64,000 nucleotides of DNA from Cinclus cinclus. Lineage: Eukaryota; Chordata; Aves; Passeriformes; Cinclidae. The notes beneath the pieces were generated by a model. That model made no database searches. It worked only from the letters and a program-made list of their open reading frames with translations, and was not told the DNA's origin. Location of the stretch: assembly GCF_963662255.1 (NCBI RefSeq), contig NC_085046.1:143173762-143237761 (forward strand), written 5' to 3'. This document shows, piece after piece, positions 48,561 through 62,600 of this stretch. Every line of letters starts with the position of its first letter. The stretch's first letter is position 1. A program made the position numbers and the translations under genes.

Positions 48561-51500
48561 TGAGTCGGCCACAGAAGTACTGAGTACCTTTGTGGAGGGT
48601 TACCAAGACAAGAGGGGACAAGATCTGAGCATTGGGACCCACTGCAACAATGCTCTTGGCTTTGCAGAGCAAGGAAGAAGCCCGACCATCCTGGGGAACA
48701 GGAGAGGGGTGATCCTGCCAAAGCCCTGGCTGCCAGTGAAGGCTGCATGAGCTGGGGCTCCAACAAGGTAATTTCACAAGCACACAGAAAATCCTGTAAG
48801 TCCCAAACTCAGTCAGCACTAGATTAATACTGTTCATTTTTCAGTTCTTGCTGCTATTGGATCTCTTATTTTACTTTTTATGTTTTATTGTAATAGAGCT
48901 AAATGACTTGGCAGTATCACAAAATCACTAAAAGCCATTTAAAAATAATACTGTCACTAGAAGGCTTTTGAAGGATGAAAAATCAGGCAGAATTCATTCC
49001 TCTTCTGTCACCTGAAAGTTTATGTCACACTCCTCTCCTCTCCTCCTTCCCTCTCTCTACCCACAGCAGTAGCATTTATGTACAGTTTAATGTTATGATA
49101 TTTAATCATGCAAATAATGATCTCATTCACTTTAGTGGGATTATTTATGTCCTCAGGATTGTAAACCTGGCACCATGCACTGTAAAGCTCTCTAGGGTTC
49201 TCCAATAAAGACGGCTTCATATACAACACATTATGAAGGAACACTAGTGTTATTATGCATCTTTTCATTTAAATAAATATTTGAAAAAAGAGTTCAATAA
49301 AGGAAAAGCAAACAGTTGACAGAAAGCCGCTGTATCTGAAATGTGAAACTTGAGTAGTGATAGAAATGACAGAATATAAGCAAATTAACTTGGAATTGTC
49401 TCCTTACCTGTTTGGTGTGTTGTTTTTCTTGTTCCCATAGCTCCCTCATTTTTTTTTTCTCTTCTTGTCAACAATTCAACAATTTAGATGTTCTAATACT
49501 ACAAGAAAAAGAAAAAAAAGAAAAAAAATTTGAATTTCTGGCACTGATTGAATCTTTCAAAAACCCTATCTATCACTTTCCTCAGATGAATGCATATCCC
49601 AATATGATGTCTGAACAAAAGCAAGCACAGGACATAAGAGAATGTGTTGAAAATTGCAGCACTGGTTAGCCAAAACATTTAGACTAATTAATGAAAGCCA
49701 TGGTAAAAGAAATGCAAGGTTTCATGGACTGAGACATCAGAGAGAAAGAGCACAAAAACACATAGCTCAGCAGATGTTAGAAACAATCAGCATTTGCTGT
49801 TCTTTGCAGATAATTTTTTTCAGTATGGTAAAAATACCAATGAAATATTTTAAAGTTTGTTAGAAATGAAGCTAAATTATTGTATCCCCCAGTGATGCCA
49901 AAAAGCAGGGGGAAATAAATAAAAGGAAAGGATAAAAAAAAAAAGAAAAAAATTATGTCAGAGTATAAAGAGGCAGCAAGATATGTCAATTTTTTGCTTC
50001 TCCATGCTGTGAAGCTGCATTTCCCTCATATGCAAATAAATTTCTTATCTCTCCCTTCATTCACTTATTTGTGGATAAACATATCCACAAGAAAAGGTCA
50101 GAAGATGGTCTAAACGTGGATTTTATGAATGGAAATAAGGGATTTGAGATGAAAAATATACCTTTTAACCAATGGTTGGATCTGTGTGTTCCTCCTCTCT
50201 CTTCCTGGTCTACTCCTTCCTCACCCACCCAGCTGTTGCTCAGGTTTTGAAAACAGATTAGCAGCTGTGACCACTACAGATCTTTTACTCAAGACATTTT
50301 GGGTACTGCTAGTGACCAGGAACAGCTCTTTTGTACTTAAACAAAAAAAAAAAAAATTGCTGTGGATGATAGTATTGTTGGGTGTTTCTGTTTTTCTCTT
50401 TTTTGGTTGGTTGAGATTAGGTTTCATTTTTCTTTCAGAACCAGAGAAGAAAAATGAAGGAACAAAGGGAAAAAAAATGACTAGAAAGTAGTTCTCGTTA
50501 GGAAAGGAGGGCCTTTATCTTACATCAGAATCAAGTGCAGTTTCAAGAATTTGAAAAAGAATAAACAAAACCCTTCCCAAAACAGAACTGCTGTCCTTCA
50601 CATTGCCCTCTGGACCACCCAGAAGTTTCCCTTAGTTCTTTCACTCTTTCCCAATCAGCTTTTAGAGAACAGCTTTTTCTTGGCTCATCTCTCTCTCCTG
50701 TGCACACCATCACTCTCCTGTAATGCTGTTAAATCCCTGAAGCACCTGCACTGCTGAATGGATCATACTTTATACAAAGCAGTAGGTGGTTCTTGATACT
50801 CTATGGGCTTCCTTTGAAGAATGGATCTTTTTTTCCTTTTAATACAACAGACCTTTTACTTACATGTTAATTGCAACAAAAGTTAAAAGCAAATGAATAC
50901 TAAATTCACCTCTAAAGTGAAACTTTATAATACACACAAGACAATCCATTTACAATCATTTTATTTATTTTCTTGAAGCAGCAAGTGCTAGGACTGAGAG
51001 CCTGATTGGTGAAACTATAACTGAAATTAATGCTAGAAAGGAAACTTGAATTTGAGACATATGAAAGAATTTAAAAACATAAAAAAGCACACATAAAGCT
51101 ATTCTGTATAACTTTTTCAATAAAAAAATAAAATTCTTATTTTAGAGGGTTTAACATTTAGATCTCAAAGTGTTTGTTACAGGATGGGGATGTTTCCTGT
51201 GGATGTATACAATAAATCTAATTAGGCTTCAAACAGGGAAATGTTACATTGTATGAGATTTTAAATCCATCCTGATCAGTATCCTGCAGTTACTGCAGTA
51301 TAAGACATATCCTAAAAGGAAATTCCCCTGTCAGCCACTTCAAAGAGGGGAAAGTCTGTCAGGGTTGTGTATGTATGTGCTAGTGTGCATGTATTAAACC
51401 TTGGAACAGGAACAAAACCTAGAAACCTTCATATTTCCGAGGGAAAGGAAATTCCTTTTGTTTTTTCTCCTCCTTCTTCTGTCTGGGGGAAAAGAATTCT

Positions 51501-52543
51501 GTTCAGTTTTTAAATAAACTATGAATCCAATTATTAGGCTCTTGAGAAGTCCTTTCTTTGCACCCCTATTTCACAAACCAGGGGAGCTGGAAGCCCTGGG
51601 ACTGTCACTTGGTCACTTCAGTTTCCAGGTGTATTGGGGTTCAAGGATGGTAAAACTACAAAAATGCTGGGAGTCTGGGCCAAAAGAGGCTTTCACCATG
51701 TTGTCTTAGAATCAGATCCCTGAGCAGAGTTCTCAAGAAGCTCTTTAATGAGCTGACAGGGTGCCAGGCAGGTTTTTGATAGACAATGTTGTTGAAACAC
51801 TGCTTCATCAGATACTTTGCATATGTGAATGTGTAGGACTCCAGTTTGCTGGCCTGTAGATAAACACAGGGTTTAATTCAACTGGATTCCTAGGCAGTTC
51901 CTTTCCCTACACAACTCCTGCCCCTCACTCTCTTATCTTCTTTATGAAGTTTTTTTGCATTAGGAAATGTAGAGTATACATTTTAACACTTTAAGTGACT
52001 GGTTGTATGGCAGAGAGAGCACTGATGCCTGGTGTGCTGCTGTTAATAGTGATTTATTTCAAACTGAGCTGCCAACATAACTGAAGGATGTTAATGTGCT
52101 CGTTGCCAGTCAAGCTGGGATGGTAGGTGTGCTTAGACAAGATGTTTAGGAGGAATCATTGACTCATGGCAATCTTTAGTCATTCTCTGAAATGATACAG
52201 TTAATGTGTATGGGCTCAGCAGAGTACATGTTTCTCCGTTCCATTATCTTGTTTTTACATTCACTAACATCTTCCTTGGTGTAGGGGGAGGATAATAGAT
52301 TCATGATTGAGATATCTATTTGATATTGAATTTCTCTAAATCACCAAAACCTGTCATTTTCTAGTGTTGCAGGATTTGCTGTAGAAGATTAAATCTGATT
52401 TCCTTTTGATAGCAATGGCAGGTTTTTGGCGAAGATGAAGATTTAGGTGGTCTGTAGGTAGTCTACCCTACATGTGAGATTAATTTAATCTTATCTTACA
52501 TGACAAGAAAAGTCAATGGCAATCTTAAAGCTTCATCTACTCT
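48561..52543. other. Intergenic, nothing recognised
   Basis: AT-rich sequence upstream of ADCY8. Many short frames on both strands; none shows a domain. Poly-A stretches lie at about 49935-49950 and 50342-50354. The 5-bp left target-site copy of the solo LTR is at 52539-52543. Confidence 0.6.
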
Positions 52544-53250
52544 TGTTGTGGATTGGTTCTTTCCCTTTTCCCTCTGTGGAATTTTCCCCATTGTCATACT
52601 AAGATACCTGTTTATTACGCCCTGGTGGCAAGGGGGAGGGGAGAGAGGAGGGAAATCCTGTGAGATTCAAACATCCAGAAGAGCAGACGGGAGGCTCTGG
52701 CTCTCCCCATTTCCCCGTGGAGTTCGGACGAGAAGGACGATCGCTGCCTCAGTCCCATCTCTGCCATCCCAGCACCGGGAGCCATCCTCACTGCTGTCAG
52801 ACCCTGCCCTGCTGCCTTCTCACTGTAACCTGCCACCATCCAGCACTCTGCTGAGCACTGGGACCCACACCGTGAGCGGAGAGCTCTCTCTCTCCATCTC
52901 TCTCTCCCCCTGGGACAGCTCTGCCATCACCCCCAGCCCTCCTGCGGCTCTGCGGGACCCGCCCGCCCCCAGCACCGGGAACTGCAGCTCAGGGAAAAGG
53001 TGCCTGCAGCCAAAAAACACTGGGACTGAGTTACTGTTCTGTTTGTGGCTAATTTCATAGCTGTTGTTGTTCTTGTTTGTCTTGCTACTTATACTAGTAA
53101 AGAACTGTTATTCCTATCCCCATATCTTTGCTTGACAGCTTCCTTAATTCCAAAATTATAATAATTTGTAGGGAGGAGGGATCACACTTTTTCATTTCAA
53201 AGGGAGGCTTCTTCCTTTCTTAGCAAATACCTGTCTTTCAAACTAGGACA
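52544..53250 (+). mobile_element. Solo LTR, ERVL-like, with 5-bp target-site duplication
   Basis: A 707-bp element begins TGTTGTGG and ends AGGACA, so it has TG...CA ends. It is flanked on both sides by ACTCT (52539-52543 and 53251-53255), a 5-bp target-site duplication, as made by ERVL-class integrases. The middle is GC-rich and the 3' part carries an AGTAAAGAACTG poly-A-signal-like stretch. This is followed by CCTATCCCCATATCTTTGC and AATTATAATAATTTG blocks that I recognise from passerine LTRs. No internal retroviral sequence is attached, so it is a solo LTR left by recombination between two LTRs. A 186-codon frame (52500-53060) overlapping it is not a gene. Confidence 0.85.
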
Positions 53251-53255
53251 ACTCT

Positions 53256-56200
53256 GCTTTCAGCATTGTGAGGTTACTTAGAGCCAAGGAGAACACAGTG
53301 TCATTGCCAGGTAATATCGGAACCTACAAAACATCCAAATATCTTTTCAAGGAAACAAGCATAGGGAATGCCTATGACAACTACAGGGCTCTAAATCCAG
53401 ATTAAATAGTTCCATATGAGAATCAAGGTATAGATAATGTCATTGTGATTAATATTATTTACAATATCACCATCAATAACTTACGTAGGGGATAGTTGTG
53501 GCTGATCTCAGTTATATGAGGAAGTACACAAAATTATTTCTTCTGTATTCATAATGGGAGACAAGATATCTTCAATTCCAGTGCATTTTAAGGAGGAAAT
53601 TCCACATTGCACTACACATTGCTCTAAGATTTTTTTGACATCTTTTTAATCACAACATTTCCAGTGGATATTTCCAGCATACAGCAGCTCAGATATTTTG
53701 TTTTAGCAGTAAAAGAACACGGGGGTACTGCTGCCTGTTGATCCCAAGTGTTTCTCCAATATGGTTCACATCATAATGTGAAGTGAGAGATGCCACTGAA
53801 ATTAAAGCCCAGTGTGTTTGATTGCTCTAAGCTTTTGCATATAATTTTTTCTTTGAATTCAGTTTGTGTATACAACCTTATTGCATAACTCTCCCGATAA
53901 ATGTATATTAACAAAAATTTTCCAATTCCAGTGGTTTTGAAGCCCAGGATGGGATGCACCACTTAGACAAAGTGAAGAACTAGTGACCATTGTGTTAAGT
54001 AATGGTCTTTATACAGCACTCAACCTCTTCTGAGATCTCTTCATGAATTATGGTGAAGAAATTTTTAAATATTTAGGGGGAAAGACAGTATCTTTCACCA
54101 TTTTTACAGAAGCAGGAAGCTGCCAGAGTGGTGAAGCTTTAGTGCCACAGATTCAAGACAGAAAACAGCAGCCCTTTTCCAGATTTGAACTGAGAGTTAT
54201 CCAATACCACTCCAACAACAAATGTACTCTTGGTCATTCAGCTTCCATATTTTAGCCATCTATATTCAGAAACTCTTAACAAACATCCTGTTCGACCATT
54301 CTGTCTGTGTTCATAGATTGTCGACTCAAATTTTAACTTCAGTGCCACTGCATTATTTACACTTTAAAATGTCTACCAGAGTTAAAAGCCTGTGTGATGG
54401 AATACATGTTGTACTTACTAAGTACCAGGACAAACAGTAACACCTAGAGTTGAAGGGCATAACTAGCTTTAAAAATAATATTGGCTAATTCAAGATATGG
54501 GCAAACAAAACAAGGAAAAGAACAGAAGATGCAATTCACTAGGGGCAAGTGGAAGGCACAGCATATAAGCAGAAATAATCAGTTACACTGGCACATGATG
54601 GGGAACAGCTGCTTAAGTAGCAGTTCTGCAAGAAATTATCTAGGGGCTACTGAAATTGAGCCAACAATGTCATGTTGTTGCAGGGAAAACAAACATTGCA
54701 GTGCATAAGCAGAAAGGTATTCTTGCAGAATAATCTTTTCCACTCTTCAATACTGGTAAGGTCACAGCTGAGTACTGTGAGGGACAGAGACTCTCTGGAG
54801 GATGGGTACAGGGGACATTCACCTTGTGGGGCTCTGCAGCCCCATCCCAGGTCAACAGGCACTTCTGTGGGGACACAGATGCTCTGAGGCTGGGACATCA
54901 GCCTGTGGACCTGAGGCTGGCATCTTCTGACCTTGTTGGGAAGGGACTGATGTTCCTGATATGGGCTGGGATAGGATTCTGAGTCACTGACAAAGGTTAG
55001 AGAAGCCCTGGGAGAAGTGCATCAAAGCCAATAAAGAGCTGATGATGGCTTTGGTGGATGGGCACCAGATCTGGGACATGCACATCAAGAAATACTGGAT
55101 CTTCCAGAAATGGTTGTGAGACACTGATCTGAGATGCAGGAAATGTAGCCATCAGGAAAGTTTGAAACACCTGTTTGGCTGTTTTAAGCTGCTGCCTTCA
55201 AATGTCATCTCCTAAAAATTAGTAAAAAACAGTATTACAAGAATTATAAAGAAGCAAAGGAACACAAAGCAAGTATTAATGTTTTATAACTGTAGGGGAT
55301 ATTGCTATTTAGGTATTTCTATCTGACTGATGCATATTTCACTAAAGAAAGAATGCATTCAAACTACATTAGTGATTTTCTGAAGAGTGTGGTGGATGTT
55401 ACTTAGATGTGATGATGCTTGTCATCACCATATGTAAACTTTATTTATAATGTATTCTTGACTCATTTTCACATTTGCATTTCAAAACTTCATTTATTCT
55501 GTGTTAATTTAAATTGCACATATAGCGAGTGGGGGGGAGGGGACAAGTTAATTTCCTTTTAAAGAAACATCATCTTCTAGCAGCTCAATTTCAACTATTT
55601 CTGTAAAACAGGAAGGAATTATTTTTCATCCTTGGCAGGCTCTCAACCTGAAGTGCAGCTATTCACCTTTCTATATTTCAATAGCTCAGTCATTGGTGAT
55701 GTACATTTGCTCTCATAATGGTTTGTAGTTTTGCAGACCTCAGTATTTTGTATGAAGTGAACATACGAACATACAAGGCCATGTTCTCATCTCATTGAGA
55801 CACTCTTGACTCAGCAAAGACAGAAGTTGGCAGAAGTTCAACCACTTCTCTCCAGTTCTGTTTGGCATAAGGCCAGACCCAATATAGTAACCCATCCCTG
55901 TCTGGAAGGAATTTAGTACCCAGCAGGCAGAATTCATCCTTCAGGGTGCAGTGTGAGTCTCAGTATATTTTCTTGCGGTATCTTAGAACAGAAAAAAATG
56001 ACCATTGAGCTGGAACCTCTTTTCAGTGCTTCTCATCTGCTGCAGTGGCTTCTCAGGGGTGGCAGAACAAAGGCTGCTGAATGGCAGTGTTGAATCCTTT
56101 TGCTCTTGTGAACTCACTTGTTGCCAAGTGAGCTCCACTGACACCTGTTCTGGTTTTCTCAGTAAAGAAAAGCTTGCAAGCATCTTACTTTGCTGTATTT

Positions 56201-57818
56201 TCCTGGGAAGCACTACTTTCACCTAACTAGTCAATGTATAATTCACTTTATCAGCTTGTCTTTCAATTTATTTTTATATAGCCATGGGATGTCATTGATA
56301 TGCTGAACTCCAGGTGCCTGAAACCATAAAGTTCTGACATTGATGTCCTTGAATGATTAACACCATTACTGTCACTCTATGCTCTGAAACTCATTTGCTT
56401 GGACACTGTGAAATAGGTGTCCCATGCAGGAAATGCCCATAACCAATGAAAAGGGTGCTTCAAAGATAGAAGAGTTTTACTACCTCTTTGCAAAGTAAGA
56501 AGCAAAGTCAATTTTCCTTCATATTCTAAAGTCTGACATCAAGGAATGCTTGTGACTTTTATATCTGTTTCAGCCTGGCTTCTCACTGTACACTGACTGA
56601 GAGCACTCAGGGAATGACCCACCAGGGTAAATCTTAATCTAGGAGAGAACTTCTATTTTGCCTCCTGCTTTTAATTTGGAATGGCATTTCCCACAGAAGT
56701 GTACTAAGGAGGCGCATTCACTGTTAATTCTAATTCACCCCAGGATCATGTAGTAGGTGTTGCCTTATTTTCATATCTTCTTCAGCAGCTGATGATATGG
56801 TGGGACAAAGCATACAGGAAAATTCCCACTCCAAGGGGATTCTGAGTGATACATTGATGATTGTTTGAGTCCAGAAAAGGACAGAAAGAGAATAGCAGTG
56901 ATAGCACCTAGGAGGATGAAGACACTGTCAGATTTGGAACATCTTTGTCCCTTGGGAGAAGCCAGTGTTAAGAGCTTCCCAAGAGAAAGAAGCCAGCCAT
57001 ATGTTCTTGTAGTGTACTTCACACTATAAGAAGTGAAGAAAAAAGCCAAAATTAAAAGCTCCAAACTCAACTGTCCTTTTTCTAGGAGAGGAATTTAAGG
57101 AAGGTGTGGTTCAAACCACTGACAGAGGTAGATCATCAGTGAGGAAGTATCAGAAAAGTAAACAAGTATTGCCCAAGACAGGAACTGGAGATAACACAAA
57201 AGAACAGTGCCGGTCATGTTTGACAAAAGATTATTTTTCCCATAAAACACTACCAAGAAAAGGTTTATTGGCATTTCTTGTCAGAATGAGAAATTGTTTC
57301 AAAAATATTGCCAGCAGGGATCTAATGGTTCAGTTACTCCTCTGAAATAAGACAAATTAATCTCCTAGTCTGTATGATATGTGATGCAGAGTGGGATTTG
57401 AAGCTATGTCTTCAGAAGTGATTCAGAGTGGGCCCCTCATCACCCAGGTGCTAGAAAAATCTTTGTCTGACCCACTCAGTGTGCAACCTTTTGCTCAAAC
57501 CATTTATACAAATATCTGCTGTAACAAGAGCATGAAACAGACCCAGCCAGAGCGATCCACTCTTTCCCAGCTACCGGTGACTGTGTCACACCAAGTGAGT
57601 AGTGAGTACCAGAGCTGCAGGTGAATACCTCAGTGTCACTCACTCTGGCCCTTAGAATGCAGGCTTCATTCACCCATGCTCTTGATTCATGTCATACTGA
57701 TAGTAAGGACTACCAAGCTAAGTTTGATAATGTCTTATTGGAAACCACTTCTCTCTCTGAGTCCTTTGGATGCAGGAAAACCTGCTGTGCACCCTCATGA
57801 ATTTTCTGTTTATATCAG
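53256..57818. other. Intergenic, nothing firmly recognised
   Basis: Mostly AT-rich unique-looking DNA. A locally GC-richer patch at about 54740-55120 reads like diverged repeat or pseudogene sequence but could not be assigned. Frames at 56771-57070, 57106-57345 and 57391-57624 show no domain. Confidence 0.5.
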
Positions 57819-58165
57819 TGTCTTGGGGTGACTTTATGATGCTTGCATCCCCAAACTCTCTTTTCTGTTGGTGTTGAATATTCAGTTCTGCAGCTTTAAG
57901 ACTGGTTCCAGGAGTGAAGGGAGAGAGAAGAGGTGTAGAGTTTGCTATCAGAGACTGCACTTGCTCCTCCACATCCTTCACACAGACTGCGTTGTCTCCA
58001 GTGGACAGCAGGAGACAGCTCTCCTTTGCTTTTGGCTATTTTTTATGGCTAGCTAAGGCAAAGAAGTTCCCTTGACTGTGTGTTTTTGGTTTTTTCCCCC
58101 CTTTTTCTTGGAATTGTTCAAACCTGCTCTGAACTGAAAACCCAGAAGAGCACTGGGAGCTCACA
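57819..58165 (+). mobile_element. Probable 5' LTR of the decayed ERV
   Basis: TGTCTTGGGGTGAC at 57819 is a TG-type start typical, from memory, of songbird LTRs. It is followed by TTCAGTTCTGCAGCTTTAAG, GAGTTTGCTATCAGAGACTGC, and AACCTGCTCTGAACTGAAAACCCAG blocks. It runs directly into the gag/protease remnant, which implies a large internal deletion between LTR and pol. Its right boundary is approximate and no primer-binding site was identified. Confidence 0.55.
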
Positions 58166-58168
58166 CCT

Positions 58169-59625
58169 GTGTCCCACCAGGTGGCAAAACAGGTGCTTGA
58201 ATTGCAGGACAGTGAGAAGCAGGGAGGAAGTTCTACCAAAAAGGAAACAGCTTCAGTAGCCCGTAGCCAAACAGCCAAGTATGATGATGATGATGACACC
58301 TCCGATCCCCTTGAAGGAACCTCCAAGAAACAGGCCCAGGGAAAGAAGAATAACCAGGCTTAGAGGGGTCCTGCCTCTAGCCAGGGAGAGGCTGCAGAAA
58401 ACTGCTTTTCGGACTGTGTGGTTTCATTGGCCTTGCACATCAGAGCCACAAGAATATAAGGCCTTGCTTGACACTGGTTTGCAGTGCACACTAATCCCAT
58501 CAAGACATGGGGACAGAGCCTGTTTCTATTGCTGGTGTGACAGGGGGATCACAGGATCTTACTTTGGTGGAAGCTGAGGTGAGCCTGACAGGAAATGAGT
58601 GGAAGAAACACCCTATTGTGACTGGCCCAGAAGCCCCACACATTTTGGGCATAGACTTCCTCCAAAATGAGTATTTCAGAGATCCAAAGGGACTCAGATG
58701 GGCTTTTGGAATAGCTGCTGTAGAGGCAGAAGGCATTAAGCAATTGAACACCTTGCTTGGACTGTCAGAGAACCCATCTGTAGTGGGACTCCTGAAGGTG
58801 AAGGAGCAGCAAGTGCCAATTGCCACCTCCACAGTGCACCACCAGCAGTACAGGACAAATCGAGATGCCGTGATCCCCATCCACAAGATGATCCGTGAGC
58901 TGGAGGGCCAAGGGGTGGTCAGCAGAACCCACTCACCCTTCAACAGCCCCATCTGGCCTGTGCGCAAGTCTGATGGAGAATGGAGATTGACTGTGGACTA
59001 TCGTGCATTGAATGAAGTGACTCCACCGCTGAGCGCTGCCGTGCCGGACATGCTGGAACTCCAGTACAAGCTGGAGTCCAAGGCAGCAAAGTGGTACGCC
59101 ACCATTGACATTGCCAATGCATTTTTTCTCCATTCCTCTGGCAGCAGAGTGCAGGCCTCAGTTTGCTTTCACCTGGAGGGGCGTGCAGTACACCTGGAAC
59201 TGACTGCCCCAGGGGTGGAAACACAGCCCCACCATCTGCCATGGTCTGATCCAGGCTGCACTGGAAAAGGGTGAAGCTCCAGAACATCTGCAATACATCG
59301 ATGACATCATTGTGTGGGGGAACACGGCAATGGAAGTATTTGAGAAAGGAGAAAAGATCATCCAGATTCTGCTGGGAGCCGGTTTTGCCATCAAGAGGAG
59401 CAAAGTCAAAGGTCCTGCCCGAGAGATCCAGTTCCTGGGAGTAAAGTGGCAAGACGGGCGGCGCCAAATCCCCACTGAGGTCATCAATAAGATCACCGCG
59501 ATGTCTCCACCAACCAACAAGAAGGAAACACAAGCTTTCCTAGGTGCCATAGGCTTTTGGAGAATGCACATTCCTGAGTGAAGCCAGATCGTGAGCCCTC
59601 TTTACCCGGTCACCTGCAGGAAAAT
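58169..59625 (+). pseudogene. Decayed ERV gag end / protease / reverse transcriptase
   Basis: This is a broken retroviral reading unit of about 1.45 kb spread over three frames. The start (58169-58363) may be the end of gag. The aspartic protease active-site DTG is at 58470-58478 in another frame. The frame changes again near 58505, after which the protease C-terminal ILGIDFL (58642-58662) and the start of reverse transcriptase follow, with SPFNSPIWPVRK-type and TVDYRALN blocks (about 58935-59013). A further frameshift lies in a T run at 59122-59127. An in-frame stop is at 59201-59203, then the YIDD catalytic motif at 59294-59305, and another stop at 59579-59581. Similarity ends near 59625; RNase H, integrase, env and the 3' LTR are absent. 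The RT style suggests an ERVL-like (class III) avian element, which is an inference. It is non-functional. Confidence 0.85.
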
Positions 59626-62600
59626 TAGGGAAGTTGCATCAGAAAAACAGAATTACTTTTATGGTTTTTTTCCCCTAAAAGTAGAGTACAGCCAGAGGAA
59701 TGCTGGATGGACTGGAGATAGAAGAATTTATAAGGTTCAAGCCATTAAGCTTGGTGAAAAACCAGGGATTATATATGCCTTCAGTGTCTTTCCTAAAATA
59801 TAGCTTTGACATCAGAGGTGTTTGCTGTCCCCACAAAAATTGGAAAGTCTGGAGCTGTATTGTATTAGGCACTTGATTTCACTCCAATGACAAGGGTGAA
59901 ATGTAAATGCATAATTCTAATACAAAGTAATAATAACTTCAGCTGGATGACTAGCAAATGTATAGAATAATCTAGAAAGTATATTCATCAGAGCTGTGGA
60001 ATCCTAAAAACACCAGAGGCAGCTTTTCAAGACAGCAGATTAGAAAAGTGAAAATATCATTATCTATGTCAGAGTTATATTCTCCCATTTATTTGAGGAG
60101 GGCTGGTTCTTAGAATGTGAACTGCCAGGAAGAGGCAACACTCAAGAGACATTTTGACTAAATGAGACTTGAACCTACGTATTTCCTCCCTAGCTTGATG
60201 GGTTGCAGGTAAAAGCTACATTTAAGTGCTGGGAAGCTGGTTATGAGGATTAACTGAGTGTCCAGGGAGAATGTAGTAAATTTCCTGCATTTCTGCCTCA
60301 TACTTTTAAGGAAGAAAAGGGTGATGTTTCTCTTTTCAGAGAAACGAAACTGCCAACAGGGCTAGAGACCCCTTTGTATTAAGAGGAGCAATTTTAGAAG
60401 GAAGGCTGCTGGCTCTCATAAAGGCCTGGGCGCACAGAAGAAGGAAGGAAGATTTTGTGAGAAGAAGTGTTGCAGAAAGAAGGCAGGAGCAAGAAGATAT
60501 TTTTGTTTGAGTGCTCCATGACATATAGCTAGGAAAAATTTGTTCTTAGGAATTATTTCTTGCTTTTCTCTCTCCTGGGCTCTGTAAGAGCTCCTTGGAG
60601 CTGTGTTGGGGAAGGGGATGTTTGGTCAGAAACATCTTTTTCTTGACTCTGTCTCTTTCCAGGTGTCTTGCTGATGGCAGCTTTTGTGTTGGTGGTGTGC
60701 TGGCATATCACCTACCATGGTGGAAACATCATCAGGGACTCCCCACACACAGCTTCCATCTCGCTCTGCAGGGTTGGAGCAAACAAAGGAATTAGATTCT
60801 AAGATGCTTCTATGCTCCTTCCTAATCAGGATATTCTCTGATTCTCTGGTCTCTGCCATCTACCCCAATCAGGCCATCTAGTGGGCAGAGGAACCCAGAC
60901 AAAACAAGGACCACTTTAGCTACCACAAAGTTCACTACTGCATAGGATTAAGGATACCATGATTAAGCATACCATGAATTTTAAATGGCAGAAACTCTAG
61001 CTGAGCCCAAACTATCCAAATATTTCTCTGTAGCTGCTTATTGAAAGTTTTTTTTTTTTCCTTTATTCCTTAATGATGTGCAGCCTTCACTCACAGGGAT
61101 AAGCCCTGCTATCACTCTCCTTGCCCAAACTGGAAACACAGTCCTACAAGAACATCTAGGGCTGAACCTCAGACTGGCAGAGAGATGGGATGAATATGTC
61201 TCCAAGCTTATACCACTTTGGCATCAGCTCTTGCAGTGCCTTAAGAGGTCTGTTTTGACAGAAATCTAGAAACATTTCTGACTTAGCTGCAATCAAAAAA
61301 ACATCCATGCTATTTATTTTCTTTCTTTGAATGAAAGAGTTTCTGTTTCCATTTGCCAAATACAAACCCAGTCCCACACACATTCTCCTGAAGACAATGA
61401 AACTTAGAAGATATTGTTCTACATGTCCGATTTTCAAGTCAGAGATAAGATTGAAGGGAAAGTTTTGTTATTATCTCTTCTCTCTGCCTATGCATAATTG
61501 AATTCTTGTTCCATTTTGCCCTGTTTTTAATGACCAAAAAGAAGCACTGCCTACTTGGGCATGTTTCTCTAGCTGACAGACATTATCATGAGTATATTTC
61601 TTACAGGTATTTTTGCCCTGTGTCAGTCTATGCATTCTGTTTCTCTTTCCCCAGATAAAATAACTCTTATTCTATCTCCAGAACAAAATAACACACATTC
61701 CAATATGTGTGTGTCAATAACTGTTAACTTTTCATTTGCCTTCCTTGCAGGTAGTCTTCTAAAGCCTTTCCTTTTTTTTGTTCCCCCCCATACTGGTAAT
61801 ATTTAAGTTAATCTTGACACGCTGTTGTGTTATGGATTTTTTTTTCTCCTCCTCTCTGTCATGCAAACAGGATGGCAGCACTGAGTAGTTGTAAAGATAT
61901 GCTGGCTCATGGTTGCTAAATCATTTTTTCCTTTGGTTGTTCCTGGGTTTCTGGGGTCTCAGACAGATTGAGTATTTTCTGTGGAAGGACTTGGGTGTCA
62001 TCCTTATGCAGACAATGTCACCTTTAATAGTGCAGAACCCCACAGGATCTTGACAAGATAGACAGATTTGGGCACTGGTAACAGGGTCTTCTTGCAAATG
62101 ATGACATGGCAAATGATGAACCACAGCCCAGGTTCCTGGAGAGGGTTTAGTTGAGGGCAGAAGATGATGGAGCTGGAGACTGGGCTACAAAAAGATTGTG
62201 ACAAAACAAGATTGGGCCCCTAAATTCATCTAATAGAGAGCCCTAAAAACAGGGCTAGGTTCAAGTTCAGAATACATCAGAGTAGTTGGATCAATCAAGG
62301 ATAGAAGTTACACATAGTGTAGGTTAAAGAGTCAGACCTAGAGACTGGTGTTCATATGACAGAACACAAGCAGGAACTGGAGCTCCAGAACTGACCTGAA
62401 AACCTGGGCCCATGGACAGAGAACATAGGTGGAGTCCCCAACAGATTCTGGTCAGTGACATTTGTACCTAATAGTGCTCCCAGGGCACTTGCACTCAGTC
62501 ACTCAGGGTGAGAACTGATTGAAGGTTACAGCACCTAAACCTTCTTACCCATGTTCACATGTGATAGTTGAGCCCTATTAAAGCTGTTAAGGACCAAAAG

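Noticed and set aside
52500..53060. 186-codon plus-strand frame with Ser/Pro-rich product
   Set aside because: It starts outside and ends inside the solo LTR; LTRs carry no conserved protein of this kind.
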